A stretch of 64,000 nucleotides of DNA from Dryomyza anilis (GCA_951804985.1 OX638133.1:26442963-26506962), one strand, 5' to 3'; shown: positions 23,160-35,612, counted from the stretch's first letter. Made by a program: numbers and translations. The notes: a model not told the origin generated them from the sequence alone.

Positions 23160-24910
23160 ATTTTAATTAGAATGAATAATTTATAAAAAAATTTGGAAAA
23201 GAATTCAATAAAAAATTTAATGAATAATTTAAGGTGAAGTTCAATGAAGTAGCCAGTAACAAATTTAATGAGGAATTTAATCATAATTTTAACACAGAAT
23301 TCCGTAATAAAAAATTAAAAAAATAAGAAAGAAATTTAGTAAAAAAATCAAAAAAGAAATTATTGAAGAATTTAATAAAGAATTCAATAGAGCATATAAT
23401 AAAGAATTCCACAAACAATTTAATAGAGAATTTAACAAAGAAAATTAATAAAGAATTAAATAAACAATTTAATGAAGTATTAAATAAAGAATTTAATATA
23501 TATAATTCAATGGAGAATTCAATTAAGAATTTGATGAAGAATTCAATAAAGGATTTGATTAAGAATTCAATAAAGAATTTAAAAAGGAATTCAATAATGA
23601 ATTTTATAAAGAATTTAATAAATAATTTGATGAAGAATTCAATAAAGAATTTTATAAAGAATTTCATAAATAATTTAATAAAGAATGTAATAAAGAATTA
23701 AATGGAGAATTCAAAAAAGAACATGATGAAGAATTTAATAAAAAATTATTAAAGAATTAAATAAACAATTTAATGAAGTATTTAATAAAGAATTTAATAT
23801 ATATATAATTCAATGGAGAAGTCAATAAAGAATTCAATGAAGAATTCAGTAAAGAATTTAAAAAGGTAATCAATAAAGAATTTTGTAAAGAATTCAATGA
23901 AGAATTCGATGAAGAATTCAATAAAGAATTTTGTAAAGAATTTAATAAATAATTTAATAAAGAATATAATAAAGAATTAAATGGAGAATTCAAAAAAGAA
24001 TATGATGAAGAATTTAATAAAAAATTTAACAATAAATTTAATAAAGAATTTAAAGTAGAATTAAATAAAGAATTTAATAAGGAATTTAATAAAAAATAAT
24101 TGAAGAATTTATTAAAGACTTTAATAAAGATTTCTATGGATATTTTAACAAAGAATTAAATAAAGAATCGAATAAAGAATTGAATAAAGAATTGAATGAC
24201 GAATTGAATAAAAAATTGAATAAAGAATTTAAAAAAGACTTGAATGAAGAATTGAATAAGGAATTGGATGAAGAATTGAATAAAGAATTGAATAGTTAAT
24301 TTAAGAAAAAATTCATTGAAGAATTGAATAGAAAATTTAATAAAGAAATCAATAAAGAATTTAATAGGTAATGACGAATTCAATAAAGAATTAAATAAAA
24401 AAATCAAAAGAAAATTTAAAAATAATTAAATAAAGTATTCAATAGAGAATTTAATAAAAAATTCCACAAAGAATTGAATACAGAATTTAACAAAGAAAAT
24501 CAATAAAGAATTCAATATACAAATTAATGAAGTACTCAATAAAGAATTAAATAAATAATTCAATTAAGAATTAAATAAAGAATTTGATGAAGAATTCAAT
24601 AAAAAAATCTGAAAGAATTTAATAAAGAATTTCAAAAAGAATTTAATAAAGAATTTCAGAAAGAAATTAATAAAGAATTTAATAAAAAATTCAATAGGGA
24701 ATTCAATAAAGAATTTAATAAAGAACGTTATAAAGAATTAAATGAAGAGTACAAAAAAGAATATGATGAAGATATAATAAAGAATTTAACAATAAATTTA
24801 ATAGAGAATTTAATAAAGAATTCAAAGTCGAACTAAATAAAGAATTTAATAAAAAATAAATTAGGAATTTAATAAAGACTTTAATAAAGAATTCAATCAA
24901 GAATTTAAAT
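23160..24910. repeat. 12-bp minisatellite, unit AATAAAGAATTT/C
   Basis: More than 1.7 kb of tandem 12-mers, many carrying GAATTC. Larger blocks are also duplicated: the stretch from about 23440 to 23760 reappears from about 23740 to 24010. Decayed copies continue at about 25960-26070 and 27041-27145, on either side of a transposon. The 12-bp period keeps lysine/asparagine (+) and phenylalanine/isoleucine (-) open frames that are not genes. It lies in the intron between the last two visible exons. Confidence 0.88.
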
Positions 24911-25960
24911 AGTATTCAGCAACACTGAAAATGCGGCTCATAACAAAATGAGCACTAGTGCTCTGTTCTAGGGTTGCCAACGCACAATACGGCGACGCAA
25001 GTAATGCTAGAATAAAGTTGATATTAAAATGCGTCGTCAATAGAAATTATTTGTATGTTACATGTATAAAAAAAATGCGCCAAACTAGAATTTATTATTC
25101 ACCCAGTAGGAAATGTGCGTGTAACGTGTATGACTAAAATAACTGTTTGATTCAACTATAAAATATAAATAAAATTAAAATAATTTGAAAAAACTAAATA
25201 AATTACAATATCTAAGTTCATAAATGAATGTGTTTATTTAACATTTAAATAGCTGTCTCGGTGTAGTAAATATATATTTTTTTTAAATAAAAATTGTGTT
25301 TCACTAGTGATGACTGCTCTACTTAAGTCTGCTCTAAAAATTCTAATCAAAACAGCTGTGAGAGCTGTACTAATTAATGCGCTTTCCAATGAATTGTGTT
25401 TTTTTTTTTTTTTGGTTTTAATTAGTTCATCAATTTTACAAAATTAACACTCAAAGTAACAACATTGCGCATGCTCCACTAATTCATTGTCATTGTTGTT
25501 ATTGTAGTATAGTATTTTATTGTTGTTGCAGTGTTAGCTATTGTAAAAAAAAAATAATAATAAAATTTATTCAATTACTGAAAGCACAAGAAGCAAGCAC
25601 GCTGTGCCATTGGCATTGCTTCGATAACATAAGCTAAACATCTATAATTAAATTTGTTAGTTTTAATTTTTATACTAAAAAAAAAATTAAAAAATAAAAG
25701 TTCAAAAATATTTTTCTCTTAATTTATTTTATAATTTTGTTTATTTTAAAATACCTTGAAAAAAATTCAAAATTGAATTTTTATAAATTTTGAATAATTA
25801 ATAAAAATGAAGTAAACATTATTTTTAATTCAAGAATAAGTATGAAATGTTGTAGAATAGAATGTAATAAAATTAGAGTATTAAAGTCATTAATGAATTC
25901 AATTTAATATTAACTCATTGATAAGAATGCAATAAAGAGTTTAAAATATAGAATTCATTA
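24911..25960. other. Intronic DNA without recognised features
   Basis: Mostly AT-rich, with GC-richer spots near 24925-25030 and 25440-25630. No exon signal consistent with phase 1 was found. Confidence 0.4.
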
Positions 25961-26072
25961 GAGAAATAAATAAAGAATTTAGAAAATAATTTTAATGATG
26001 ATTTAATGAACTATTTAATAAAGAAATGAATAAAGAATTTAAAAAACAAATGTAATAAATAATTTAATAAAG

Positions 26073-27040
26073 TACCCAAGTAATCACGGCTCGACAATTT
26101 CCACAAACTCTTGTAGCAAATGTGTAGCTTTTAAGTTACCTCTAACACCAGTGTTGCAAACTAGTAATTTTTAGTTGTAAAGCGGTGGCTAAGAACATGT
26201 ATGGAACATACGCAATAATATGTCACAATAATGGAACATAAATTTAGTTCCAAAGTGGTGGCTAAGAACATGTGTGGGACAATGCAATATTATGTCACAA
26301 TGCTGTGATATATAAGTCATACATTCCGATAATGGAACATATACGATAATGGGCGGAGCTAACTTTGTTCTCATGTAGTGGCAAATAGTGGCGAATAATA
26401 AAATGTATTATGTTCCATATATGTTGCATGTAATAGGAACATGTTTATAAATAAAATGGCTAATTAACTTTAAAATGGTATAAATATATAATATTATACA
26501 CAAAATAGTTATAATATCCACTACACATGTCCATGGAAATTTGGGTTGTAAAAAAGGACTGTAAAAATAGTATAATTTAAGAAATTTAAAAAAATCATTT
26601 TTTTTTTTTAAATTTCACAAATTGCATTTTTTAGGTGCACATTAAAATTAGATAGGGTAGAATATAAGCTTTAGCCCGAAAACTTGAACCATTTGTTAAA
26701 TTAGAGTTGTAGTTTACCGAAAAATCTGTTCGTAAAGACTTATATTATTATGCCATAGCATATTTTTGACATTATGTGCAGTTTTATTACACAACAAACA
26801 TTCACGTAAATGACACTGCGTATGATCTTTATTATTTTTATTTTTAATCCACACAAGTTCCACATTTAAAATTACAAGTTCAAGTTCCAAATAGATGAAC
26901 CGACACTTGAATGTATCAAAAATTTGTGGCAACTAAGCCGTTAGGTGGCAAATAAGTATTTTTCGCAGGATATAGAACAATCAATTTAATGGCAATTCTA
27001 TGGCTACCACTTAAGTTGCCACAATGCGGTTACTTGGGTA
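26073..27040. mobile_element. TA-flanked DNA transposon relic, termini TACCCAAGTAA
   Basis: Left end TACCCAAGTAATCAC and right end GTTACTTGGGTA are inverted. TA on both sides fits a Tc1/mariner-type target. The interior has AGAACATGT and GGAACATA repeats and no transposase frame. It sits inside the decayed 12-bp array, so it inserted after that array formed. Confidence 0.7.
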
Positions 27041-27144
27041 TTTATTAAAGAATTTAATGAGGAATTTAATAAAAAATTAAATAAAGGTTTTATAGGGAAT
27101 TCGTTGAAAAATTCAATAAAGAATTTATAAGTGAATTCAATAGG

Positions 27145-27490
27145 TAAAGGGTTTTTCAACAGGGACGCTACAAAAGTAAAACGACAGAGACAGCAAACGA
27201 CGCCATATTTCCTGTCGCTATTTTGACATTTCTTTTCAGTAAGGTTTGCCATTTCATGATGGAAAGATATACGAATTCGAATTTCGGTAGTAAATTTTAA
27301 TAATTTCGACTCGTTGTTGACTCGTATATCTTTCCATCATGAAATGGCAAACCTTACTGAAGAGAGATCTTAAAAGAGCGGCAAGAAATATGGCTTTGTT
27401 TTCTGTCCCTGTCGCTCTACTTTTGTAGCGTCTTTGTTGAAAAACCCTTGGAAAAAAACTTTTGAAGCGCTCTTATTGAAAAACCCTTTA
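27145..27490. mobile_element. Long-inverted-repeat MITE (copy 1)
   Basis: The arms are of roughly 125 bp: TAAAGGGTTTTTCAACAGGG onwards, through GACGCCATATTTC, TCAGTAAGGTTTGCCATTTC and ATGATGGAAAGATATACGA. They face their complements across a short loop. The right end carries a second, outer terminus (AAGTTTT, then AGCGCTCTTATTGAAAAACC), so the end is doubled. No coding capacity. Confidence 0.85.
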
Positions 27491-27947
27491 TTAAAAAAAT
27501 TATACTATGAATTTTATAAAGAGTTAACAAAATATTAGAATTAAAATTAAAGAAGTTCGTTTACAGAAATTCATTATTGAATTTCATTTAAAAAAAATGT
27601 TATACAAAAATGTAATTTCGACCTTAGAAATTCGTTTACCAATTAAAGAAAAAGGCTTTCAAAATAATAGAATTATCAATACATTGTAAATTATGAAAAT
27701 TTCATTAAAAAAACATAGTTAAAAAGAATTTAGTATATAATTAAAAGTAATTAAAATAAAGTATTTATTAATAAATTTAATATATAATTAAAATTTTTTA
27801 GATATTTTTTTAAAATATTAAATAAAAAATTGATGTTATTTACTAATTAATTTACAGCGATATTTCACTTATTTTTTAAAAATAAATTTTAATAATAATT
27901 TTTGAATATTTTAATAATAAATTCTTAAAAAATTTAGTGTTAATTTA

Positions 27948-28656
27948 GACACATCTGCACAAAGGTATTTGAAGTTCCCTCTGCAAAATATGCACTCTTC
28001 AGTATTTAGTTCATTTTGCAATGACAGTCAACAGCATTATGGAGAAGTCTTCACTGCAGTATTTGTTTCATTGGTGTCAGGTAGTGTCAAGGCATTTTTT
28101 TCAATGCATTAATTGTTTTGAAAAATAAAATCAAGTTTGCAATGACAGTCAACAGCATTATGAAGAAGTCTTCACTTCACTGCAGTATTTGTTTCATTGG
28201 TGTCAGGTAGTGTCAAGATATTTTTTTCAATGCATTCATTGTTTTGAAAAACAAAATCAATGCATTCATTGTTTTTAAAAACAAAATCAAGTGACACAGG
28301 TGCTGAAAATTCAACAAGTACAGTGAGTTCGATTAATGAGTAAGAAGATGAATATAAAAGACTAAAAGCAAATCTGACGCTTTAATATTACTGAAAATTT
28401 CTTAAAGTAAGAATGATAATAAATATAAAATGCACTGAGTACTCAGTGTAATTAGCAGTTATTTGAGTCTTTGATTATTTATTGCACATTATCATAGACC
28501 TATTCACTACAACTACGTCTTGTTTGAGTTTGGTTTTGACACTGCTTGTGCGTTGTTGTTGTGAGTAACATATTCATTTAATTTTCAAGCATAGAGTCGG
28601 TGACATTTAATGTTTTGAAATAAAGTGCAATTTCAAAAACATTTGTGCAGATGTCT
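27948..28656. mobile_element. DNA element with CATCTGCACAAA terminal inverted repeats
   Basis: Left ACACATCTGCACAAAGGTAT and TTGAAGTT face right GCAATTTCAAAAACATTTGT and GCAGATGTCT. The interior holds a tandem duplication of about 120 bp (TTTGCAATGACAGTCAACAG and GGTGTCAGGTAGTGTCAAG, twice). No transposase frame. Confidence 0.65.
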
Positions 28657-29325
28657 TTTAACTTAAATAAAGAATAAAGAACTTAAATAAAGAAAGAGAT
28701 TTGGAAAAAAATTATAAATATTTTAATAAAGTATTCAATATTGAATTCAATACATTTAAAAAACCAAATTTAGGAACTAAGTAAAGTATTAAAGAATATA
28801 TACATATAAAATGTAGCTATTTTTAATAATGTATTTATTAAGGAATTTATTTTAAAAGAGTTCGATATTTAGTTAGTATTTAATATGAATAGAATTTGGC
28901 ATAATTTTATTGGAACTTAATACAGAATTTAAAATTAATTTAGAAAAAATTATAATATTAAATATACGCAAATAGCCTAATGCGGACTTTTATCAAAGTT
29001 TCATAAAATTCTTTAATACATTATTTAAAATAATTGGTTTGAGAATATAATAAAATATCGTTATATTAGAAAATTCATAAATGAATTTAATATTTTATGC
29101 CAACACCAAATTATGCATCAAATAAGGTGCTTAAAAACAATTTGAGTAAAGTATATTGTAATATTTGAATACATGGTTTATTGTTGAAATTTTAATATAA
29201 TTCAAATATTTTTTAAAGAATTTGATAAAATATTACAGCGTTTGAAAAGAAATGACATTTTGTAATGGCGAATTAAAAAAAATAAAAATTAACTATATAT
29301 TTAATTATGAATAAAATAATATTTA
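28657..29325. other. AT-rich intron sequence
   Basis: Nothing recognisable beyond scattered AATAAAGAAT words. Confidence 0.4.
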
Positions 29326-29670
29326 TAAAGGGTTTCTCAATAAGAGCGCTACAAAAGTTTTTTTCAAGGGTTTTTCAACAGGGACGCTACAAAAGTAGAG
29401 CGACAGGGACAGCAAACGACGCCATATTTCTTGCCGCTCTTATGACATTTTTCTTCAGTAAGGTTTGCCATTTCATGATGGAAAGATATACGAGCAAACA
29501 ATGAGTCTAAATTATTAAAATTTATTACCGAAATTCGAATTCGTATATCTTTCCATTATGAAATGGCAAAACTTACTGAAGAGAAATGTCAAAAGATCGG
29601 CAAGAAATATGGCGTCGTTTGCTGTCCCTGATGCTCTACTTTTGTAGCGTCCCTGTTGAAAAACCCTTTA
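29326..29670. mobile_element. Long-inverted-repeat MITE (copy 2)
   Basis: Same arms as the copy at 27145, but the doubled terminus is on the left (AAAGGGTTTCTCAATAAGAG, then AAGGGTTTTTCAACAGGGAC) and the loop is inverted. The 65-codon open frame inside it is element sequence. Confidence 0.85.
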
Positions 29671-29915
29671 AATACTAAATTCCTTGATAAATATATTGAA
29701 ATCAAAAAATCTTAATAGAATGTTTAAACAAATAATATATTAAACAACAAAATAATTAACGAAATATTATAATTACTATTTCATTAATTTTTTATACTTT
29801 TGGTTGTGAAATTCATTTTTGCTTTTATATTTTTAAATAAGAATAATATTTTTGAACTTTTTTCGCTATTTGAAAAATTTATTTTTTTGCTTGAAAGCTT
29901 TTATAAAATTTGTAC

Positions 29916-30038
29916 CTAGTTGCGCAATGCGTTCGAGCAGCGGTGTCTTCTGACGAAATTTCCTACTGGGCACATTAAGGGTGTTGACAAGCGCGTCCGC
30001 ATCGGCTTCATCATTGGCATCAGTTTCGGGCATGTAGA
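29916..30038 (-). CDS. stac: stac-like exon, acidic linker after the C1 domain
   Basis: The 123-bp exon is entered in phase 1 after a T/A-rich tract ending CTAAAAAG. It leaves in phase 1 at CTA G|GTACAA. Joined to the previous exon it reads IYMPETDANDEADADALVN, then TLNVPSRKFRQKTPLLERI and AQL. It has an acidic first half and a basic second half with a possible short helix. I recognise no named domain. The matching phases on both sides, the length divisible by three and the GC-rich codon-like composition in AT-rich DNA support it. A methionine near its start could in principle serve as an alternative initiator, but the splice signals argue for an internal exon. The neighbouring MITE at 29326-29670 ends about 250 bp away. 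Confidence 0.78.
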   Translation of the reverse strand, partial: STCPKLMPMMKPMRTRLSTPLMCPVGNFVRRHRCSNALRN

Positions 30039-31341
30039 CTTTTTAGGGTTTTTTTTTTGTTATTTATTTATTTTTTTTTGTTGGCGGGTCAAAATTTAAA
30101 ATATTTTTAATAGTTAAAGATAATTGAACATTTTTTAAATTATATAAAATTTAAAATATATAAGTGTTTAGAATATATTTTCTTTTGTGTTGAGCGCAAA
30201 AATTTTGCGAATTTTGCTTTACAGATGCACATCGATAAAATGATGTTTACCAAAAGTAAAAAATATAATAAAAAAATAATAAAAAAATATATATAAATAA
30301 AGAAAGACAGACTTTATATTGCATTTATTTGCTGACAGCTAAAAACAATTGCAATAACGATGCACAAAATGTCACAAAAGCTTTGCCAGCACACTGCATG
30401 TAACAATCATCAATCAAGCGACAAAGCGAAATTTATTTTTGAACTTTTTGCAGCAATTTTGATATGAATTTTATTGCTTTCTTGAAGTTTTTATTTTATT
30501 TCTTATAACTGTAACTTTATGTTTTTTTCTATTTCTATTTTTATTTTTTTGTTATAGTTTTTATTTTTTGTCTGTTTGATGTTTTGTGCATCATTGCAAA
30601 TAACAAATTGCCCGGACATCACCTTCAATTGCCGTGGGAAAATACTCAAAGTTTTGCTGTCGCTTCTTCGATTTCACGAACTTGAATTTGTTGCGTTTGG
30701 CAACACTTTTTCCTCCCGCCGCGTGCAAACTTTCACTGATAAATGTTGTCATGTGAGTTTTTATGTTGAGAAAAAGTATAGAACACAAATAAAAAAAAAA
30801 AAATTGTTTTTGATTTATTGTTATTGTTGTTTTGGGGCATTTGCTAGGGGACAAAATGTTTTATACGCAAACTTTCAACAAAAGTGGTTGTGTGTTTTTT
30901 TTTTTTGTTTGAGAACAACAAACATTAATTGTTACCAAAAAAATATTTTAAAGCAATTAGTTTTATAAAAACTAAAAATAATAAAAAAAAATATTATATA
31001 AAAAAACATGCAAATTTTAAACGCAAAACTGCTGCTTCTAAATGTTTTAAAATTTTAAAAATTTTCAACTAATTTTTTATGTATATAATTAAAAAACATA
31101 AAAAAATCAGTATTTCGTAAAGTTGGCAACACTGTATCAACACATTGCAGCGCCAAGTCAGCACTTGGCTGTTGTTGACACTTCTGAAAAATCCCGTCAA
31201 AAACCGCGCAAAAGATTCCCTTAAACCATACCGCATAATAGCCGCTGCAATTTGCTGCCCCACGCCCCCGCATGCAGCTTGCATTGCGCGTCACACTCAA
31301 AGCCCATGTTGTGCACACACATCGGCATAAAAAAAACTTAC
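30039..31341 (-). other. Intron between the acidic-linker and C1 exons
   Basis: 1.3 kb, bounded by GTAAGT and CTAAAAAG. AT-rich with one GC-richer area near 30600-30740. The frames on both strands there lack splice support. Confidence 0.6.
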
Positions 31342-31497
31342 TTTCTTCCTCGACATCAACACGATTCTCCAGCTCCGAGGTGCTCTTCTGACGGCGCAGC
31401 AGCTTCTGTTTTGGCTGACAGCGCGGCAGTTGCGGCGCGCAGTCACCGTGCGCATTGAGTTTGCAGATGCGACAGCGCAGTCCTTGGCGCGTATGTC
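31342..31497 (-). CDS. stac: stac-like exon with the second half of the C1 zinc finger
   Basis: The 156-bp exon starts after CACATAG. Its first two bases complete the Gly codon begun in the previous exon. It ends one base into a codon at the consensus donor GTAAGT. It encodes HTRQGLRCRICKLNAHGDC followed by APQLPRC, supplying the remaining C1 ligands: C-x2-C-x4-H-x2-C-x6-C. The Gln-Gly pair of typical C1 domains is kept (RQGLRC). After the finger comes a basic, Ser-containing linker (QPKQKLLRRQKSTSELENR) that holds a possible basophilic kinase site, RRQKS, then an acidic end (VDVEEE). The intron splits the C1 domain between its two Cys-pair halves. With the previous exon the full zinc-ligand spacing is intact, which makes this the best supported part of the gene. 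Confidence 0.88.
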
Positions 31498-31639
31498 CTA
31501 TGTGCGAAATGGACAAAAAATTAAAATATTTTAAAAAGAAATTTTATCAAGATTAATGAAAACTAAACGTTTAAAAAATGGTTTTAATGAGATATTTTAA
31601 TTTGCTCGGCATTTTCAAAATTTAAAACATAAAATGCCT

Positions 31640-31805
31640 AGTAATTCTACCATTTGAAATTCAAAAGACATCAATTGAAATTCAGAAATTCCATTTGAAA
31701 TTCAAAATGGCACCACTTGAAATTCAGAAATTCTATTTGGAACTCAAAAGACATCAATTGAAGTTCAGAAATTTGAATTTTAAATGGATTTTCTGATTTT
31801 AAATT
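31640..31805. repeat. Short minisatellite of CATTTGAAATTCAAA words
   Basis: About eight imperfect copies of ATTTGAAATTCAGAAATT and ATTTGAAATTCAAAAGACA, some with inverted matches (AATTTTAAATGGATTTTC). It lies about 140 bp upstream of the C1 exon's acceptor. Confidence 0.6.
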
Positions 31806-32061
31806 GATCTTCTCTGAATTACATTTATAAATGGCGTTGAAAATTTTTTAAAGCTAATACAAATCTGCCCCACCGGAACTTTCAAAAATAGTAAAAATAT
31901 TAAATACTTTAAAAACTTCAGAAAATTAGAATCGTATATCACTTTTCATTTCCTAATACTAATAAAAGATGGCAAATAGAAAATAGTTTTTAGCAAAAAA
32001 TCATAGTGCACATTTATATACGGAACGTCCGGAATTATTCTGTGATTTATTACGAAATACC

Positions 32062-32452
32062 TACCCAGTATGCCATTCGTATCTATATCATTACGAGTAG
32101 ATGAAAAACTCATACGATATCGGACCCGTTCTCATAACAATATCGGGCGTCAATTTGGACCTAGATGGTAGGTAGATATCGAAACGTTCTGTCGGAGTTT
32201 TCTCGATACGAAAAATTTTTCGAAATCGGAACGATATTGAAGAAAAAAACGATGAAAGTTCGAGATTGCTGCGAAAAATATTGCGATATCGATTTGATAA
32301 ACGTTTAAATATCGTATCTTGTAAAAGAATTTGAATGTACGAAAATTTTTAAAAATTAGAATCGATAAAGCAACAATATCGAACTTTTTTATCGAAGTTA
32401 TTCGAGAAAGCTTCGAGGTATCGGAGGTCTCCGAGACATGGCAGACTGGGTA
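32062..32452. mobile_element. Small DNA element with TACCCAGTATGCCAT termini
   Basis: Left TACCCAGTATGCCAT and right ATGGCAGACTGGGTA are inverted with one mismatch. The interior of about 390 bp is full of ATATCG/CGATAT palindromic words and CGGA pairs, giving an internally symmetric sequence. No open frame. Confidence 0.65.
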
Positions 32453-32915
32453 TAAACTATAGGAACAATGTTCATATTCAAAAATTAAGTATATATTGTA
32501 CTCAAAAAGTATTTTTAGAAGAAAAATTCGTAGTGATAATATCTATTGGGAACTTTTTACCCCGTCCGGAATTTTGCTGTGATTTCTAATGAAAAAAGTA
32601 TATATTTTAGAATCAAAGTGTAAATTTACGAATAAACCAAATGATATCAGCTATTTTTACAAATAATTAAAAAAATATTTTAACGGAAAGTTCGCTAATT
32701 TTTTGGAATTTCCATATGAACCTCAATAAGCACTGGTGTTGTCTGACTCATCCGGATCGGTCATTATAATTTATATCTTTTAATCTACCATATAGAATTT
32801 CTTAATATTTTTCAGTTGTTAAGCTCGTTTTATTACTAAGTGCAAAATTTAAATAATTTATTATTTTCCTGCGATATATTAAAGTTTTCAATGTACGAAT
32901 GTCCCAACCGGCGTA

Positions 32916-33612
32916 GCAGGACACTTCCCCGAAAGCCATTACCCCGAAAGACATTTCCCCGAAGCCATTTCCCCGAAAGTCATTACACCCAAAGACACTT
33001 CCCCTAATGGACATATCCCCGAATGAACATTTGTCCGAAATGTGGGTTGGCAAAAATGGGCGGAAAGTGAAAAAGACCGAACAAATTTTTATTGCATAAA
33101 ATCGATAGCTAATATCGTTGGAAATCGAATGGTATCATTTGGAGTCGTCCTTGACCACCAAGAGGGAGTCAAAACTTTATGACTCAAATATTTTTATTTC
33201 GGAAATTGAAAGGGGATATCATTAGAAGCCTAATGGTACACTTTGGAGTGAAGGGTACCATTTAGAGGTCATGGACAGCTCTAAATGGTACCATTCGATT
33301 TCCAACGATATCTGCTATCGATGTCCGTACATTTTTTGGTCAAAAAGTGTTTTTGACCCCCTTTTGGAGGTCATGGATCACTCCAAATAGTATCATGCGA
33401 TTTCCAACGATGTCTGCTATCGATATCTGCAATAACAATTTTTTCGGTCTTATTATCACTTTCCGCCCACTTTTCGGGGAAATGTTCATTTCGGGAAAAT
33501 TTCCATTCGAGGAAGTGTCCATTCGGAGAAGTGGCCGTACAGGGAAATGTCCATTCGGGGAAATGTCTCTCGGGGAAATGTCCATTCGAGGAAGTGTCCA
33601 TTACGGAGAAAT
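32916..33612. mobile_element. Palindromic element whose arms are inverted tandem arrays
   Basis: The left arm has tandem ACATTTCCCCGAA/CATTACCCCGAAAG units. The right arm has the complement, tandem 16-bp GGGGAAATGTCCATTC units. Inside these, AAATGGGCGGAAAGTGA and CACTTTCCGCCCACTTTT face each other, then CGATAGC and GATTTCCAACGAT words face each other across a centre near 33260. Foldback-type elements have such terminal arrays. No coding capacity. Confidence 0.7.
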
Positions 33613-34198
33613 TTACATGAACCGATAAAGCACGGGATTTAAAAAAATCACGATGAAACACGGAAAAAGCGACAAAACACGAACAAACATAACGTGATAA
33701 ATAATACCGTAAACGTTCAAATTTCGATCGGAATCGAAATCGTTATTAAAAATGTGTGGAATCGAAACCCATATATTTTTTGTGGTAGGAAACGGAACCC
33801 CTATTTTAAAAATCTCGGAACCAGAACCGGAGCAGTCCCTATCAGGGAACGAAAAAAACTGTAATCGCAACCGTCATTAAAAAATGTATGGAACCGGAAT
33901 CAGTACCGGAACCACAATTTTAATAATCTTGAAACCCGAACCGCAACCAAAATTCAAATGTTTTTAGTCCCTCAAATGAATAATTAAAAAAAATAATTTT
34001 GAAACTATTTAATTATAATATATTTAAATAATATATTTTATGTAAGTAAAACTAAAACAACATATTTTTAAAAAAAGTTTAAAATACCACGAAATTTTTA
34101 TTTTCTGAATTTGGAAGTACACCCAGAAAAAAATACTATATAAATAATAGTTTTTTACGTTTACGTGTATGGTTTTTTTTTTAAATTGGGGTAGAAAC

Positions 34199-35612
34199 TA
34201 GAGATGGGCACGTGAGTGAGTTTTGACTCACACTCACTCACGCTCACGAAAGAATATTTCTAATCACGTACACTCACTCACGGCCCTTTTTTGCTCTACT
34301 CACACTCACTCACAATGAGTAAAATTGAGATTCAATGACAATCACTCGTAATCACGCGTGATTCACGTGAATCACGTGTTTTTTGCTATTGTTTGTTGGT
34401 GAGATTGGTCGACCGAACTTGACACCTCCAATACAACCTACATCTTTAAAACGCAATAATGATGTTATAGGGATTTTGATAAAATATATCTCAATTTTTA
34501 ACGGAGATGGAAAAGTGAAAGACCTTCGATGTGCTGTTCATATAAAAAAGTAAAAATTGCCTCAAAGAATAATTCTCCGTTAAAGAAAATTAAAAACACA
34601 TTATATCAGCAATTAGGATAGCAAATTTAATGAAATTTTGGTCAACGTTATACATAACCATTCTAAACGGTCTCGCGGAATGTGGGCGGGATTGAACCAC
34701 TGAGCGTGGCACCCCCAATAGAAGTTATATTTTCCAGATGGTGTATGTCAAAAGTTATTATAATGATATCAATATATTTCACACCAGGGTATCAACCACC
34801 ACAAATTTTTTAAACTCACCACACCGAAATTCACCACACCAAAATTTACCACAACGAAATTAACCACACAAAACTTACGACACCAAAATTCACCATAACG
34901 AATCTCACCACACTAAAACTCACCACACTAAAACTCACCACACTAAAACTCACCACACCAAAATTCACCATACCAAAATTCACCACACTAAAATTCACCA
35001 CACTAAAACTTCTACTGGGAAAAACTCTACTGGGAAGAATTCTACGGGAAGGAATTCTACCGGGAAGAATTCTACGGTAATACGTTCTACAGGGAAGATA
35101 TAAATAATAAAAATGTTCCATATATCACTTGCATATCACACTACATATCCTTGCATTCACAAAATCTTGGCACGAGTCGTGCACGGGTCCACTAAGTATG
35201 GCCGTTTGCAGGGGTTAGATAAATTGTTGACTGAAACTTTGCAACTTATTCTGAGTTGACGAAGGGGTGGATATATGACGGTCGTTAGAAAGGGTTTGAT
35301 TTATTATAGTTCTGAAATGTGGGCTGTCGCCTTCCCGAAGCTTTCTGAGTCCTGAGCCTAGTTCTGTAGTTCAGCAAAAATATATAAAATCGCAAAAAAT
35401 TAAAACTGAGATTTTTTTATTTTATGAAATATTCGACTCACGCACACTCACTCACGAAAAAATTGTACTCACGCACACTCACTCACGGTATTTTTGGTCT
35501 ACTCAGACTCACTCACAATCACGTGAGCAAAATTAGGATTCGATCACAATCACGCGTGATCACGAGTGATTCACGTGAATCACGCAGAATCACGCTCACA
35601 TGCCCATCTCTA
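34199..35612. mobile_element. hAT-type transposon, non-autonomous, with perfect 8-bp target duplication
   Basis: Inverted termini TAGAGATGGGCA (34199-34210) and TGCCCATCTCTA (35601-35612) are flanked by GTAGAAAC on both sides (34191-34198 and 35613-35620). An 8-bp duplication and these termini are typical of the hAT superfamily. Sub-terminal DNA is rich in CACTCACTCACG and CGTGAATCACG words in both orientations, as expected of transposase-binding repeats. No transposase frame is seen. A foreign minisatellite-bearing segment is nested inside. Confidence 0.9.
34795..35190 (-). mobile_element. Nested inverted fragment of the Helentron-like element
   Basis: It holds TTCACCACACTAAAACTCAC units, the complement of the 15-bp unit at 12600-13020. 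These are followed by TCTACTGGGAAGAATTCTAC and then TTCACAAAATCTTGGCACGA, GTCGTGCACGGGTCCACTAAG, the complement of the head at 12348. It therefore inserted into, or was captured by, the hAT element. Confidence 0.75.

Noticed and set aside
23281..24900. Lys/Asn- and Phe/Ile-rich frames
   Set aside because: Translations of the 12-bp AATAAAGAATTT array.
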